A DNA stretch of 38,836 nucleotides from FEN-680 sp036845225 (GCA_036845225.1 DAIUEJ010000028.1:1-38836), one strand, 5' to 3'; shown: positions 24,012-32,347, numbered from the stretch's first letter. Program-made: numbers and translations. The notes: generated by a model from the letters alone, not told the origin.

Positions 24012-24038
24012 GCAACAAGCGGCGAAGCCGTTTGTCGC
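24012..24038 (+). repeat. intercistronic hairpin between fhaB and pstP
   Basis: GCAACAAGCGGC and GCCGTTTGTCGC pair with one mismatch and one G-U across a GAA loop, starting three bases after the fhaB stop. There is no U-run, so it is not an intrinsic terminator. It may set the fhaB:pstP expression ratio or mark an RNA processing site. Confidence 0.5.
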
Positions 24039-24063
24039 ACACCAGGTCCGGGGGGACTACAGG

Positions 24064-25413
24064 ATTTACAGCATCACCTCCTCATCGCTAACAGAGACCG
24101 GCAGAGTCCGCCAGATCAACGAGGACGCCGTCCTCGAGACAGGGAACCTCTTCGCCGTGGCGGACGGCATGGGCGGGCACCAGGCCGGCGAGGTCGCGAG
24201 CTCCATGGCCATCGGGGTCGCGGGGCAGTACGTCGAGGATAACCTGGGGCTCATCTCCGGCGAGAAGCTGGTAGAGAAAGCGATGTCTGCCGCGAACGCG
24301 GCGGTGCACGGCAAGGCGTCATCGAGCGCGAAGTTCCGGCAGATGGGCACCACCATGACCATCCTGTACCGGGAGGGCGACACCGCCTACATCGGCCACG
24401 TCGGCGACTCGCGCGCTTACCTGTTCAGGGAGGGCTCCCTCAGGCGCCTCACCCAGGACCACTCCCTGGTGGCGACCCTCGTCGCAGAGGGCGAGATCAC
24501 TGAGGAGCAGGCGCAGCACCACCCGCAGCGCAACATCATCACCAAGGCGCTCGGGCTCGAGCCGCAGGTCGAGGTCGACCTGACCGCGGTGAAGATCGAG
24601 CCGGGAGACGTGTTCCTGCTCGCGAGCGACGGGCTGACCGGGCTGGTCACCGACGACCGCATCGCCGAGGTCCTCGCATCCGGCGGCGAGCCGGCAGAGC
24701 AGACCAGGCGGCTGGTGGACATGGCGCTCGAAGGTGGCGGGACGGACAACATCTCAGTGGTGATCGTCCGCATCCTGGAGTCCGACACCGTCGTGCCGGT
24801 GCGCGGAGCGAAGCCGGTGACAGGTGAGGCGCTGCCGGCCGGGGCGTCGGCCCCTGTGCCGACCCGCAAGGAGGCCGAAAAGATCCGCGGCCGCCGGAGG
24901 CTGCGCAACTGGCTCATCGTGACCGGGGTCATCGTGGCGCTGCTGGTAGCCGGGTTCGGGGTCGCCTACTACTTCTACAACAGGACGTACTGGGTCGGAG
25001 TGCGTGACGGCAAAGTCACTCTCTACAGGGGCTTTCCCTTCTGGGACCTGGCGGTCGTAGAGCAGAAGACGGACATCGACGCGAAGTTCCTTCCCGACGC
25101 GCTGCGAAAGCGGGTGGAGGACAAGCTCGAGCCCGAATCGAAGCGCAACGCCCTCAAGACGATCGCGGGGCTCAAGCTCGAGGTCCAGAAGAACTCGAGC
25201 ATCGTCCCGGACGTCCAGGGGAAGAAGTACACCACGGCGAGAGACATGCTCGAGACCGCCGGCCTGCGGGCCGAACCCGAGCTTGTCAGCCGCACCGGCA
25301 TGGCTGCCGACCTGGTGATAGACCAGGACCCGGTGCCGGGCACCAGGGTCGGCAAAGGGTCGGCAGTGAAGATCAAAGTCGTGATGGCGGGCCCGCCCGC
25401 CAAGGAGGTGTAG
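24064..25413 (+). CDS. pstP: PstP, PP2C Ser/Thr protein phosphatase with a C-terminal PASTA domain
   Basis: 449 residues if started at ATT 24064. The frame back to the fhaB stop holds no ATG/GTG/TTG, while GTG 24157 would cut off conserved residues (SLTETGRVRQINED). The PP2C domain (about 1-240) has INED, ADGMGG (33-38), VGDSRAYL and GGGTDN, all metal-site motifs. A basic juxtamembrane stretch precedes one helix (about 283-305). The outside part begins as in mycobacterial PstP. It then carries a PASTA domain (about 379-440; VPDVQGKKYTTARDMLE, then DQDPVPGTRVGKGSAVKI). PASTA normally belongs to PknB or PBPs. PstP dephosphorylates PknA/PknB targets including FHA proteins. Confidence 0.88.
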   Translation: MYSITSSSLTETGRVRQINEDAVLETGNLFAVADGMGGHQAGEVASSMAIGVAGQYVEDNLGLISGEKLVEKAMSAANAAVHGKASSSAKFRQMGTTMTILYREGDTAYIGHVGDSRAYLFREGSLRRLTQDHSLVATLVAEGEITEEQAQHHPQRNIITKALGLEPQVEVDLTAVKIEPGDVFLLASDGLTGLVTDDRIAEVLASGGEPAEQTRRLVDMALEGGGTDNISVVIVRILESDTVVPVRGAKPVTGEALPAGASAPVPTRKEAEKIRGRRRLRNWLIVTGVIVALLVAGFGVAYYFYNRTYWVGVRDGKVTLYRGFPFWDLAVVEQKTDIDAKFLPDALRKRVEDKLEPESKRNALKTIAGLKLEVQKNSSIVPDVQGKKYTTARDMLETAGLRAEPELVSRTGMAADLVIDQDPVPGTRVGKGSAVKIKVVMAGPPAKEV

Positions 25414-25416
25414 GCG

Positions 25417-26715
25417 ACGAGAGAGCGCAACCGCGAGCTCGCGCTGTTGATATTCCTGATCGTGGTGATGTTTATCGGCTTTGTGAGCGTTCAGCTCGCG
25501 ATAGAGGGGAAAGTAGTGCCCACGGCGCTGTTCTATCCGGGCGCCGCCGCCGCGGTCTTCCTCATCCTGCACGTCGTGATGCGCATCTTCGTGCCGCGCG
25601 CCGACGGCCTCCTGCTGCCAATCGCGGCCGCCCTCACCTTCCTTGGGCTGGTGCTCATCTACAGGCTCGACTCGAAGCTCGCGCTCGATCAGTTGATCTG
25701 GCTCGCGGTCGCCGCGGTCTGCTTCGTGCTCGTGGTGGTCTTCATGAGGAACTACGAGTCCCTCGCCCAGTACAAGTACACGCTGGGGATCGGCGCCCTG
25801 CTGCTGCTCGCATCGACCATGGTGCTCGGCACTGAGGTCAACGGCGCGCGCCTGTGGCTGCAGATCGGGCCGCTGCATTTCCAGCCCTCCGAGCTCGCCA
25901 AGGTGTTGCTCGTGGTGTTCCTCGCCGCGTTCTTCGCGGAGAAGCACGAGCTGCTGTCCATATCCACCCACCGGGTGCTCGGCGTGCCGCTGCCCGAGAT
26001 CAAGTACTTCGTGCCGCTGCTGTTGATGTGGGGCGTCAGCGTCCTCATGATGATCTTCCAGAAGGACCTCGGCTCGTCGCTCCTGTTCTTCGGGATTTTC
26101 ATCTGTATGCTCTACGCCGCGACGGCGAGAAAGAGTTACGTGTTCGTAGGCATCGCGCTCTTCGCCCTGGGCGCCTACCTGTGCTATCTCGGCTTCGGCC
26201 ACGTGCAGTTGCGGGTGATGACCTGGCTCCACCCGTTCAACCCGGTGACCATCCAGGGCAAGTCCTACCAGATATCGCAGTCGCTCTTTGCCCTGTCCTC
26301 GGGTGGGGTGTCCGGAACGGGACTGGGGCTGGGGCACCCGACGTTCATCCCGTCAGTCACCACTGACTTCATCTTCAGCGCCGTGGGGGAGGAGCTCGGC
26401 CTGCTCGGCGCGGTCTCGGTCGTGCTGATGTACGTGCTCTTCGTGGCGCGCGGCATCAAGGTCGCGCTCGCCCATCGCGATGATTTCGGCAAGCTGCTCG
26501 CGGTCGGCCTGGTGAGCATCATCGCCATCCAGTCCTTCCTGATCATGGGAGGCGTGACGCGGCTCATCCCGCTCACCGGCATCACGCTGCCTTTCGTGAG
26601 CTACGGGGGCAGCTCCCTGCTCGCGAACTTCATCCTGCTGGGGCTCCTCATCGTGCTCTCGCACAGGGGGGCGACCACGAACGTGGCCAGCATCAGGCAG
26701 GGGGCGAAGCAATGA
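25417..26715 (+). CDS. rodA: RodA/FtsW/SpoVE family peptidoglycan glycosyltransferase (ACG start likely)
   Basis: 432 residues from ACG 25417. AAGGAGGTG at 25402-25410 puts its SD eight bases before that codon. The first usual start, TTG 25447, lies at the edge of helix 1 and would remove the polar head (RERNRELA). About ten membrane helices follow, with SEDS-family stretches GARLWLQIGPLHFQPSELAK, FQKDLGSSLLFF, and GVSGTGLGLGHPTFIPSVTTDF then FSAVGEELGLLG. SEDS proteins polymerise lipid II with a partner class B PBP. It overlaps pbpA by four bases (ATGA), the usual pairing in actinobacteria. Confidence 0.92.
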   Translation, partial: TRERNRELALLIFLIVVMFIGFVSVQLAIEGKVVPTALFYPGAAAAVFLILHVVMRIFVPRADGLLLPIAAALTFLGLVLIYRLDSKLALDQLIWLAVAAVCFVLVVVFMRNYESLAQYKYTLGIGALLLLASTMVLGTEVNGARLWLQIGPLHFQPSELAKVLLVVFLAAFFAEKHELLSISTHRVLGVPLPEIKYFVPLLLMWGVSVLMMIFQKDLGSSLLFFGIFICMLYAATARKSYVFVGIALFALGAYLCYLGFGHVQLRVMTWLHPFNPVTIQGKSYQISQSLFALSSGGVSGTGLGLGHPTFIPSVTTDFIFSAVGEELGLLGAVSVVLMYVLFVARGIKVALAHRDDFGKLLAVGLVSIIAIQSFLIMGGVTRLIPLTGITLPFVSYGGSSLLANFILLGLLIVLSHRGATTNVASIRQGAKQ

Positions 26716-28142
26716 ACAGGGAGATCAAGATCCTGCTGTGGGTCTTCGTCATAATCCTCCTTGCCATCGTGGTCAACCTGTCCTGGGTGCAGATATTCGG
26801 CGCGAGCAAGATCCAGAACAACGGGTTTAACAAGCGGAGGCTGGTCGAGGAGTACGCCATCCAGCGCGGCGACATACTCTCGGCCGACCGGCAGGTCGCC
26901 GCGCGGAGCGTCGACACCGGCACGGAGTACAAGTACCAGCGCGAGTACCCGCTCGGCCCGCTGTTTGCCGACCTCACCGGCTACGACTCGTGGAAGTACG
27001 GGCGGACGGGCCTCGAGGAGCGGTACAACGCGGACCTGCTCGGCAGAGGGAGCGAGCTGACCTTCCGGAGCCTGGGCAACAAGCTCCTGGGCTCCAGCAA
27101 GAAGGGCAACACGATCGCGATGACGGTCGATTCGAGCGTACAGCAGCGCGCGACGGAGGCGCTCGGCAACCAGAAGGGCGCGGTCGTCGCGATGGACCCT
27201 AAGACCGGCGCGATCCTTGGCATGGTCACCAGCCCGACCTACAACCCCAACGTCGCCGTGCCGGGCAAGGCCAACGACAACCAGGCGCAGTGGGACGCGC
27301 TGAACGCCAATCCCAACAAACCGCTCTTCGACCGCGCCATAAACGGGCTCTACCCTCCGGGGTCTTCCTTCAAGGTGGTGACCGGCGCGGCAGCGCTCGA
27401 CCAGGGAGTGGTGACGCCGGACACGCCGTTCGACTGCACGGGCAAGCTGGTCGTGAACGGCTACACCATCTACGACTTCAACAAGAAGACGCACGGCAAC
27501 CTGACCTTCGCCCAGGCGCTGGTGGTGTCGTGCAACATAACTTTCGCGCAGGTGGGCCTGCGGCTCGGCGCGCCGGCTCTCGTCGATTACGCGCAGATGT
27601 TCGGCTTCAACAAGCCGATACCGTTCGACCTCCCGACCACCGCAAGCCACATCCAGGAAGCAAAGACCATGGACCAGGTGGCGCTGGCGTCGGCGGCCTT
27701 CGGCCAGGGGCAGGACCTCGCGACGCCGCTCCAGATGGCGTGCGTCGCCTCCACGGTGGCAAACGGCGGGGTCATGATGAGGCCGTATGCCGTCGACCAG
27801 ATACAGGACTACAACGGCAAGATCATCAGAGAGGCCGCCCCGAAACAGATACGGCAGGTCATAGACAAGCAGACGGCGGCCACGCTAACGGATATCATGG
27901 TCCAGGTCGTCGCGAGAGGCACCGGCACCGCGGCGCAGATTGACGGAGTAAGGGTCGCGGGCAAGACCGGTACGGCCGAGGTCGCGGACGGAGAGCCGCA
28001 GGCGTGGTTCATCTGTTTCGCCCCCGCCGACGACCCGAAGGTCGCGGTGGCTGTCGTCGTCGAGCACGGCGGCGAAGGCGGGGTGACCGCGGCGCCCATA
28101 GCGAGGAAGGTCCTGGAGACGGCGTTGAGGGTGCACCAGTAA
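26712..28142 (+). CDS. pbpA: PbpA, class B penicillin-binding protein (transpeptidase)
   Basis: 476 residues. One N-terminal membrane helix (about 7-27), a short dimerisation domain (YAIQRGDILSADRQ), then a transpeptidase domain from about 150. The catalytic motifs are complete: SSFK (218-221), SCN (273-275) and KTG (418-420). The enzyme cross-links peptidoglycan outside the membrane, working with the SEDS glycosyltransferase encoded just upstream. The protein lacks any PASTA domain. In most actinobacteria pknA and pknB follow pbpA; here an 89-bp inverted repeat and then an unrelated hydrolase gene follow. Confidence 0.93.
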   Translation: MNREIKILLWVFVIILLAIVVNLSWVQIFGASKIQNNGFNKRRLVEEYAIQRGDILSADRQVAARSVDTGTEYKYQREYPLGPLFADLTGYDSWKYGRTGLEERYNADLLGRGSELTFRSLGNKLLGSSKKGNTIAMTVDSSVQQRATEALGNQKGAVVAMDPKTGAILGMVTSPTYNPNVAVPGKANDNQAQWDALNANPNKPLFDRAINGLYPPGSSFKVVTGAAALDQGVVTPDTPFDCTGKLVVNGYTIYDFNKKTHGNLTFAQALVVSCNITFAQVGLRLGAPALVDYAQMFGFNKPIPFDLPTTASHIQEAKTMDQVALASAAFGQGQDLATPLQMACVASTVANGGVMMRPYAVDQIQDYNGKIIREAAPKQIRQVIDKQTAATLTDIMVQVVARGTGTAAQIDGVRVAGKTGTAEVADGEPQAWFICFAPADDPKVAVAVVVEHGGEGGVTAAPIARKVLETALRVHQ

Positions 28143-28150
28143 AACAGGGA

Positions 28151-28239
28151 GGGGTCAGGCACAGTCCACCATTTTGTCCACCGGGAACCAGATAAGATGT
28201 CGCTTGTGGTGGACAAATAAGTGGACGGTGCCTGACCCC
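28151..28239. repeat. 89-bp inverted repeat downstream of pbpA (GTGCCTGACCCC family)
   Basis: Arms 28151-28182 and 28208-28239 are complementary at 28 of 32 positions. Outer ends are GGGGTCAGGCAC / GTGCCTGACCCC and inner parts are GTCCACC / GGTGGAC. It begins 9 bp after the pbpA stop. The arm sequence recurs at 7301-7321 as a single arm. It may act as a terminator; its ends look like a miniature mobile palindrome. Confidence 0.75.
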
Positions 28240-28271
28240 CGCGGATGCGACCCCTGCGAGAAGGAGGCTTC

Positions 28272-29504
28272 ATGAGGTTCTTGGCAAAGACCATCAAGCG
28301 CGTTGTAGAGCTTGCTCTGGTGGTTGCGACGGTGATGGTAGGTGGCATACTGGCAACCCATTTCTGGATGCGCCTGAAGTTCCACGCCCTGCTGCAGAGG
28401 GGAGTCCCCGAGGGCCCGAACATGGAAGTCCCGGCCGAGAGGGCGATGGGCGACATCGTCTCCTCGCTGCGCGAGTTCCCGTTCAAGGGAAAAGCAGGAA
28501 CGATTGGAGCCATGGCAAAGGGCGGGCTCATGAACTCTTTCCTCCTCTTCCTCAACGCCGCCCGCGCGACGTCGGGCATCATGTACCCCTACCCTGAGGA
28601 GTTCGAGCACGTCGTCATCGAGAGCTTCGACGGCACCCCGATAACCTGCGCCGTCGGCATCCACAAGGATGGCAAGCCCAGGCCCGCCATCGTGATGTCG
28701 CACGGCTTCATGGGCTCCAAGAACGACCACTACATCATCGACCTGGCGCTCACCGCGTACGCGGAGTGGGGCTTCAACGTGCTGGGCATCGACCTGCGCA
28801 ACTTCGGGCGCAGCCAGTCGCTGGCGCACGGCCCGACCACCGCGGGCTGGAGAGAGTCCGAGGACCTGCTGGCGGCCGCGAAGTATATGTCGGAGCGCCC
28901 GGAGGTCACCAGCGTGGGGATCACCGGCTTTTCCATGGGAGCCGGCTCGACCATGCTGGCGGCCTGCAGGACCGGGGAGTTCCCGTACCTCACCGGCGGC
29001 GCGATCGCCTGGAACGGCTACGCCGACGCGGAGCGTATGGTCAACTACATCAGCACCCGTCCTCCCGTGACTGACGCGTTCTTCCCCGTCTATCTCGGCT
29101 TCAGGCTGATGCACAAGATCCGCCGCGAGGACATGAAGGGCTACATCGACGACCCGGAGCTCCTGACCTACCTGGACGGCGGCTTCGAGGGCGCCGACTT
29201 CACCACCTATATCGAGAAGATCGCGGCGCCGCACTACGGCGTGTCGGCCGAGGATTTCTACGCGAGCGCGAGCCCGAAGAACTTCCTGGCCGACGTCGAG
29301 GTGCCGCTGCTCATAGTCCACGCCGAGGACGACCCGATCTGCCCGCCGTCCGAGATGGACGAGCTGGAGGAGGTCTCACGCGACAATCCGAACGTGGACA
29401 TCTGGATGCTCCCGGCTGGCAACCACTGCATGTTCAGGTACCTGGACAAGGCGTGGTACGACAAGGTGATGCGCGACTTCTTCACCTACTGGGCGGAATG
29501 GTAG
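28272..29504 (+). CDS. membrane-anchored alpha/beta hydrolase
   Basis: 410 residues from ATG 28272, which has AAGGAGG seven bases upstream. One N-terminal membrane helix (about 10-32) is followed by a linker and an alpha/beta hydrolase core (about 110-405). The triad is Ser221 in GFSMG, Asp353 or Asp354 in HAEDDPI and His385 in GNHC. HGFMGSKNDHY near residue 140 is the oxyanion-hole loop. Closest in style to YheT/esterase-like and dienelactone-type hydrolases; the substrate is unknown. It is followed by the lipoprotein hydrolase gene 44 bp downstream, same direction. Confidence 0.82.
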   Translation: MRFLAKTIKRVVELALVVATVMVGGILATHFWMRLKFHALLQRGVPEGPNMEVPAERAMGDIVSSLREFPFKGKAGTIGAMAKGGLMNSFLLFLNAARATSGIMYPYPEEFEHVVIESFDGTPITCAVGIHKDGKPRPAIVMSHGFMGSKNDHYIIDLALTAYAEWGFNVLGIDLRNFGRSQSLAHGPTTAGWRESEDLLAAAKYMSERPEVTSVGITGFSMGAGSTMLAACRTGEFPYLTGGAIAWNGYADAERMVNYISTRPPVTDAFFPVYLGFRLMHKIRREDMKGYIDDPELLTYLDGGFEGADFTTYIEKIAAPHYGVSAEDFYASASPKNFLADVEVPLLIVHAEDDPICPPSEMDELEEVSRDNPNVDIWMLPAGNHCMFRYLDKAWYDKVMRDFFTYWAEW

Positions 29505-29548
29505 AAAAACGCACCGCTGGAGTGCTTTTCCAAAAGGAGGATGTGGCG

Positions 29549-31177
29549 ATGGGGAAGTCAAGGTTCAGGCTGCTGGCCGCCGCCGTTCTGGTCCTGGCGC
29601 TCGCGGTCCCGCTGTTCGCTTCGGGCTGCGGCACGGGCGTCGTGGACGTCAACAACTACACGGTCAAGCAGGCAGGCAAGACCATCGGCTCGCAGAAGGT
29701 CGAGATAGAAGAGCTCGAGAACTCGATCTCCTACACCGGCACAGAAGCCAGGCCGTTTGGCTCCTTCGACACCACCTTCGAACGGAAGCTCTCGGTGACA
29801 AAGGACCTCAAGGGAATGCTCGGCTACGATTCGACCCGTAAAGTCCCGGGTGCCTCGTACCAGACGGAGATAGAGGCGACCAAGGACGACGGGGGCTTCT
29901 CGTACTTCGACAACAACCTGCAGACTTTCGACTACGTTCCGCTCATGCCCCAGGGCAAGCAGGTCGTCGTGATGGAGCCGCAGTCGGTCTGCCTCATCCA
30001 GTCACTGCTCGACCGTTTCAACGCAGCCAACGTGCAGGCATCGAGCGCTTTCGTGGTGGTGCCGTCGGAGAGCCCCATGGTCCACGTCGCGACCATCGAG
30101 CGGACGAGCCAGTTCTCTGCCCACGTGGCCATAGCCGGAGTCGGCGAGTTTGATGTCACCTTCGACAAGAACAGCTTCGTGACAAAGGTCGTCGTCGGCG
30201 ACATCATCATCGACAAAGGGGGCTCGGGGTCGGTCGCCTCGAAGCCGTTCGAGCCGACTGACAAGGCGAGCACCGTCAGCGACGTCAAGGTCGTCACCCC
30301 CGACAAGCTTTCCAACGGGGACAAGCTCCAGCTTGCCGGCAGCCTCTATTTCCCGTCAGGCGCAAAGAAGCCCTACGAGTCCGTCATACTCACGGGCAGT
30401 TCCGGGCCGCAGGACAGGACCGGGGGAGGGTTCCTCTCACAGGTCGCGAACACCCTGGCCGGCCAGGGGTTCGCCGTCCTCACCTGTGACCGGCGGGGAG
30501 TGCCCGGCAGCCAGGGCGACTTCGCCACGCACACCCGCGAGACCCTTGTGAGCGACCTGAACTCGCAGGTGGACTATCTGGTGGGGCGCGGAGACATGGA
30601 CACCGAGAAGATAGCGCTGGTCGGCTACGGTGAAGGCGGGCTCATCTCGGTGAGCGCAGCGGCCGCCAACCCTTACGTCAAGCGCGTCGCCCTCATGGCG
30701 ACGCCGTCCGTGACCATGTTCCCCGACCTGGCAAGCATAGACCTCGACCTCGCGCAGCAGCAGGGCACGGTGGGGGCTCCGGAGATCACGTTCGCGAGGC
30801 AGAACCTGGCATTCCAGGTACAACTGGTGAGCGGGTCGGCGCAGAACACCGCGACCGTCGGCGGGCACCAGGTGTTCCTGGGATGGACGCGCTCGTGGAT
30901 GCAGGCTCAGCCCGCGAGCGACCTCGCGGCCCTCAAGGTGCCGGTGCTGGTCATGCAGGGCGCGATAGACGGCCTGGTCCCGGCCTCGCAGGCGAACGAC
31001 ATCATGACCACTCTACAGGCGCGGCCCGGGGGCCAGCAGCAGCTCGCTATGTACGACAAACTCGGACACGACTTCGGCCCGTACCTGACCGAGGCAGCCT
31101 CGGTGCCTTACAGGCAGCACCCGGTCATCGACCGGAAGGTGCTGGACGACCTGTCGGCCTGGATGAAGCAGATGTGA
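29549..31177 (+). CDS. lipoprotein with alpha/beta hydrolase domain, nucleophile Ser replaced by Gly
   Basis: 542 residues. A lipoprotein signal ends in FASGC with Cys27 as the lipid-bearing residue. The middle (about 30-250) is a beta-rich domain without a recognised family. The C-terminal about 280 residues are an alpha/beta hydrolase domain with the oxyanion loop TGSSGPQDR, Asp474 and His507, all as expected. The nucleophile elbow reads GYGEGG, with Gly361 where relatives have Ser (GHSEGG). A hydrolase of this family normally needs that Ser, so this copy may be inactive or use its fold to bind. The start is ATG 29549 with AAAGGAGG upstream. The next gene is acyl-CoA dehydrogenase. Confidence 0.78.
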   Translation: MGKSRFRLLAAAVLVLALAVPLFASGCGTGVVDVNNYTVKQAGKTIGSQKVEIEELENSISYTGTEARPFGSFDTTFERKLSVTKDLKGMLGYDSTRKVPGASYQTEIEATKDDGGFSYFDNNLQTFDYVPLMPQGKQVVVMEPQSVCLIQSLLDRFNAANVQASSAFVVVPSESPMVHVATIERTSQFSAHVAIAGVGEFDVTFDKNSFVTKVVVGDIIIDKGGSGSVASKPFEPTDKASTVSDVKVVTPDKLSNGDKLQLAGSLYFPSGAKKPYESVILTGSSGPQDRTGGGFLSQVANTLAGQGFAVLTCDRRGVPGSQGDFATHTRETLVSDLNSQVDYLVGRGDMDTEKIALVGYGEGGLISVSAAAANPYVKRVALMATPSVTMFPDLASIDLDLAQQQGTVGAPEITFARQNLAFQVQLVSGSAQNTATVGGHQVFLGWTRSWMQAQPASDLAALKVPVLVMQGAIDGLVPASQANDIMTTLQARPGGQQQLAMYDKLGHDFGPYLTEAASVPYRQHPVIDRKVLDDLSAWMKQM

Positions 31178-31190
31178 GAGGGGTGTGCTG

Positions 31191-32336
31191 ATGCCCGAGC
31201 TGGACACAGCCTTCGAGATTCCTGGAGAGGTCGCGGAGCTGCGCGACCGCACCAGGAGCCTGGTGCGCGATACGCTCATGCCTTTCGAACGGGAGATAGA
31301 GGAGACCGACGACATGCCCTCCAGGGTGCGGGAAATCGTGCGCCAGTCCGGGCTGCCGGGGCTGCAGATCCCTGTCGAATACGGAGGCCTCGGGCTGGGA
31401 ATGTTCGCCGCATGTGTGGTGACCGAGGAGCTCGCCTGGTCGTCGCAGGCGCTGGTCCGGCTGGTCTGCGGCGACGCGCTGGGCATCGGCATCTTCGGAA
31501 ACCAGGCCCTGCGCGATAAGTACCTGCGTCGCATCGCTTCAGGGGAACTGGTGACCGCCTTCGCCCTGACCGAGCCAGACGCGGGCTCGGACGCGCTCGC
31601 CATCAGGTGCCGCGCCGAGAAGAAAGGCTCCTCCTACGTCCTGAGCGGCGAGAAGATCATGGTGACCGCCGGCGACATCGCCGGCCTCGTGCTGGTGTTC
31701 GCGGTGACCGACCCGGCCGCCGGGCCCGCGGGCATCACGGCGTTCATCGTCGACAGCGCCTTCGAAGGTTTCAAGGTCGCGCGGGTGGACCCGAAGATGG
31801 GCCTGCGGGGGGTGCACACCGCGTCCCTGTGGTTCGACGACTGCGAGGTGCCCGAGGAGAACGTGCTCGGCTCGGAGGGCGAGGGCTTCGGCCTCGCGAT
31901 GCAACTGCTCGACTTCGGCCGGATTCGGTACAACGGCGCGGCCTCAGTCGGCAACGCCCAGCGGTTGCTCGAGATGTCGGTGTTCTACGCGAAGGAGCGC
32001 AAGGCGTTCGGCACCAGCATCGGAAACTTTGAGGGCGTGGGGTTCATGCTCGCCAGGATGGCCCTCGACGTCCACGCCGCCCGCCTGATGGTCTACGACG
32101 CGGCGAAGAAAGTGGACGGCCTGAGGCCGGTGACCATGGAGTCCGCGATGGCGAAGCTGTTCGCGACGGAGGCCGCGGACCGGGTCGCCGACATGGCGGT
32201 CCAGGTCCATGGTGGGGCGGGCTACCTCAAGGAGCTGGCGGTCGAGCGCTTCTACCGCGACGCGAGGCTCGGCAGGATCTGGGACGGGACCTCGGAGATC
32301 CAGCAGCTCATCATCTCCAGGATCCTCCTGGGCTGA
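31191..32336 (+). CDS. acyl-CoA dehydrogenase
   Basis: 381 residues, full family length. FAFALTEPDAGSD-type loop (AFALTEPDAGSDA) and the second substrate loop around KMGLRGVHTASL are present, as is VQVHGGAGYLKE. The C-terminal active-site segment reads IWDGTSEIQ, with Asp365 at the position where MCAD-type enzymes carry the catalytic Glu (YEGT). Oxidises acyl-CoA thioesters to 2-enoyl-CoA, passing electrons to an ETF-type acceptor not seen in this window. The start is ATG 31191 with GAGAGGGG upstream; GTG 31185 is an alternative. No other beta-oxidation gene is present. Confidence 0.88.
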   Translation: MPELDTAFEIPGEVAELRDRTRSLVRDTLMPFEREIEETDDMPSRVREIVRQSGLPGLQIPVEYGGLGLGMFAACVVTEELAWSSQALVRLVCGDALGIGIFGNQALRDKYLRRIASGELVTAFALTEPDAGSDALAIRCRAEKKGSSYVLSGEKIMVTAGDIAGLVLVFAVTDPAAGPAGITAFIVDSAFEGFKVARVDPKMGLRGVHTASLWFDDCEVPEENVLGSEGEGFGLAMQLLDFGRIRYNGAASVGNAQRLLEMSVFYAKERKAFGTSIGNFEGVGFMLARMALDVHAARLMVYDAAKKVDGLRPVTMESAMAKLFATEAADRVADMAVQVHGGAGYLKELAVERFYRDARLGRIWDGTSEIQQLIISRILLG

Positions 32337-32347
32337 GAGTGCAAAAT

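Noticed and set aside
29505..29529. Weak hairpin GCAC...GTGC with TTTT between the two hydrolase genes
   Set aside because: Only a 4-bp stem and directly before the SD of the next gene; more likely chance than a terminator.
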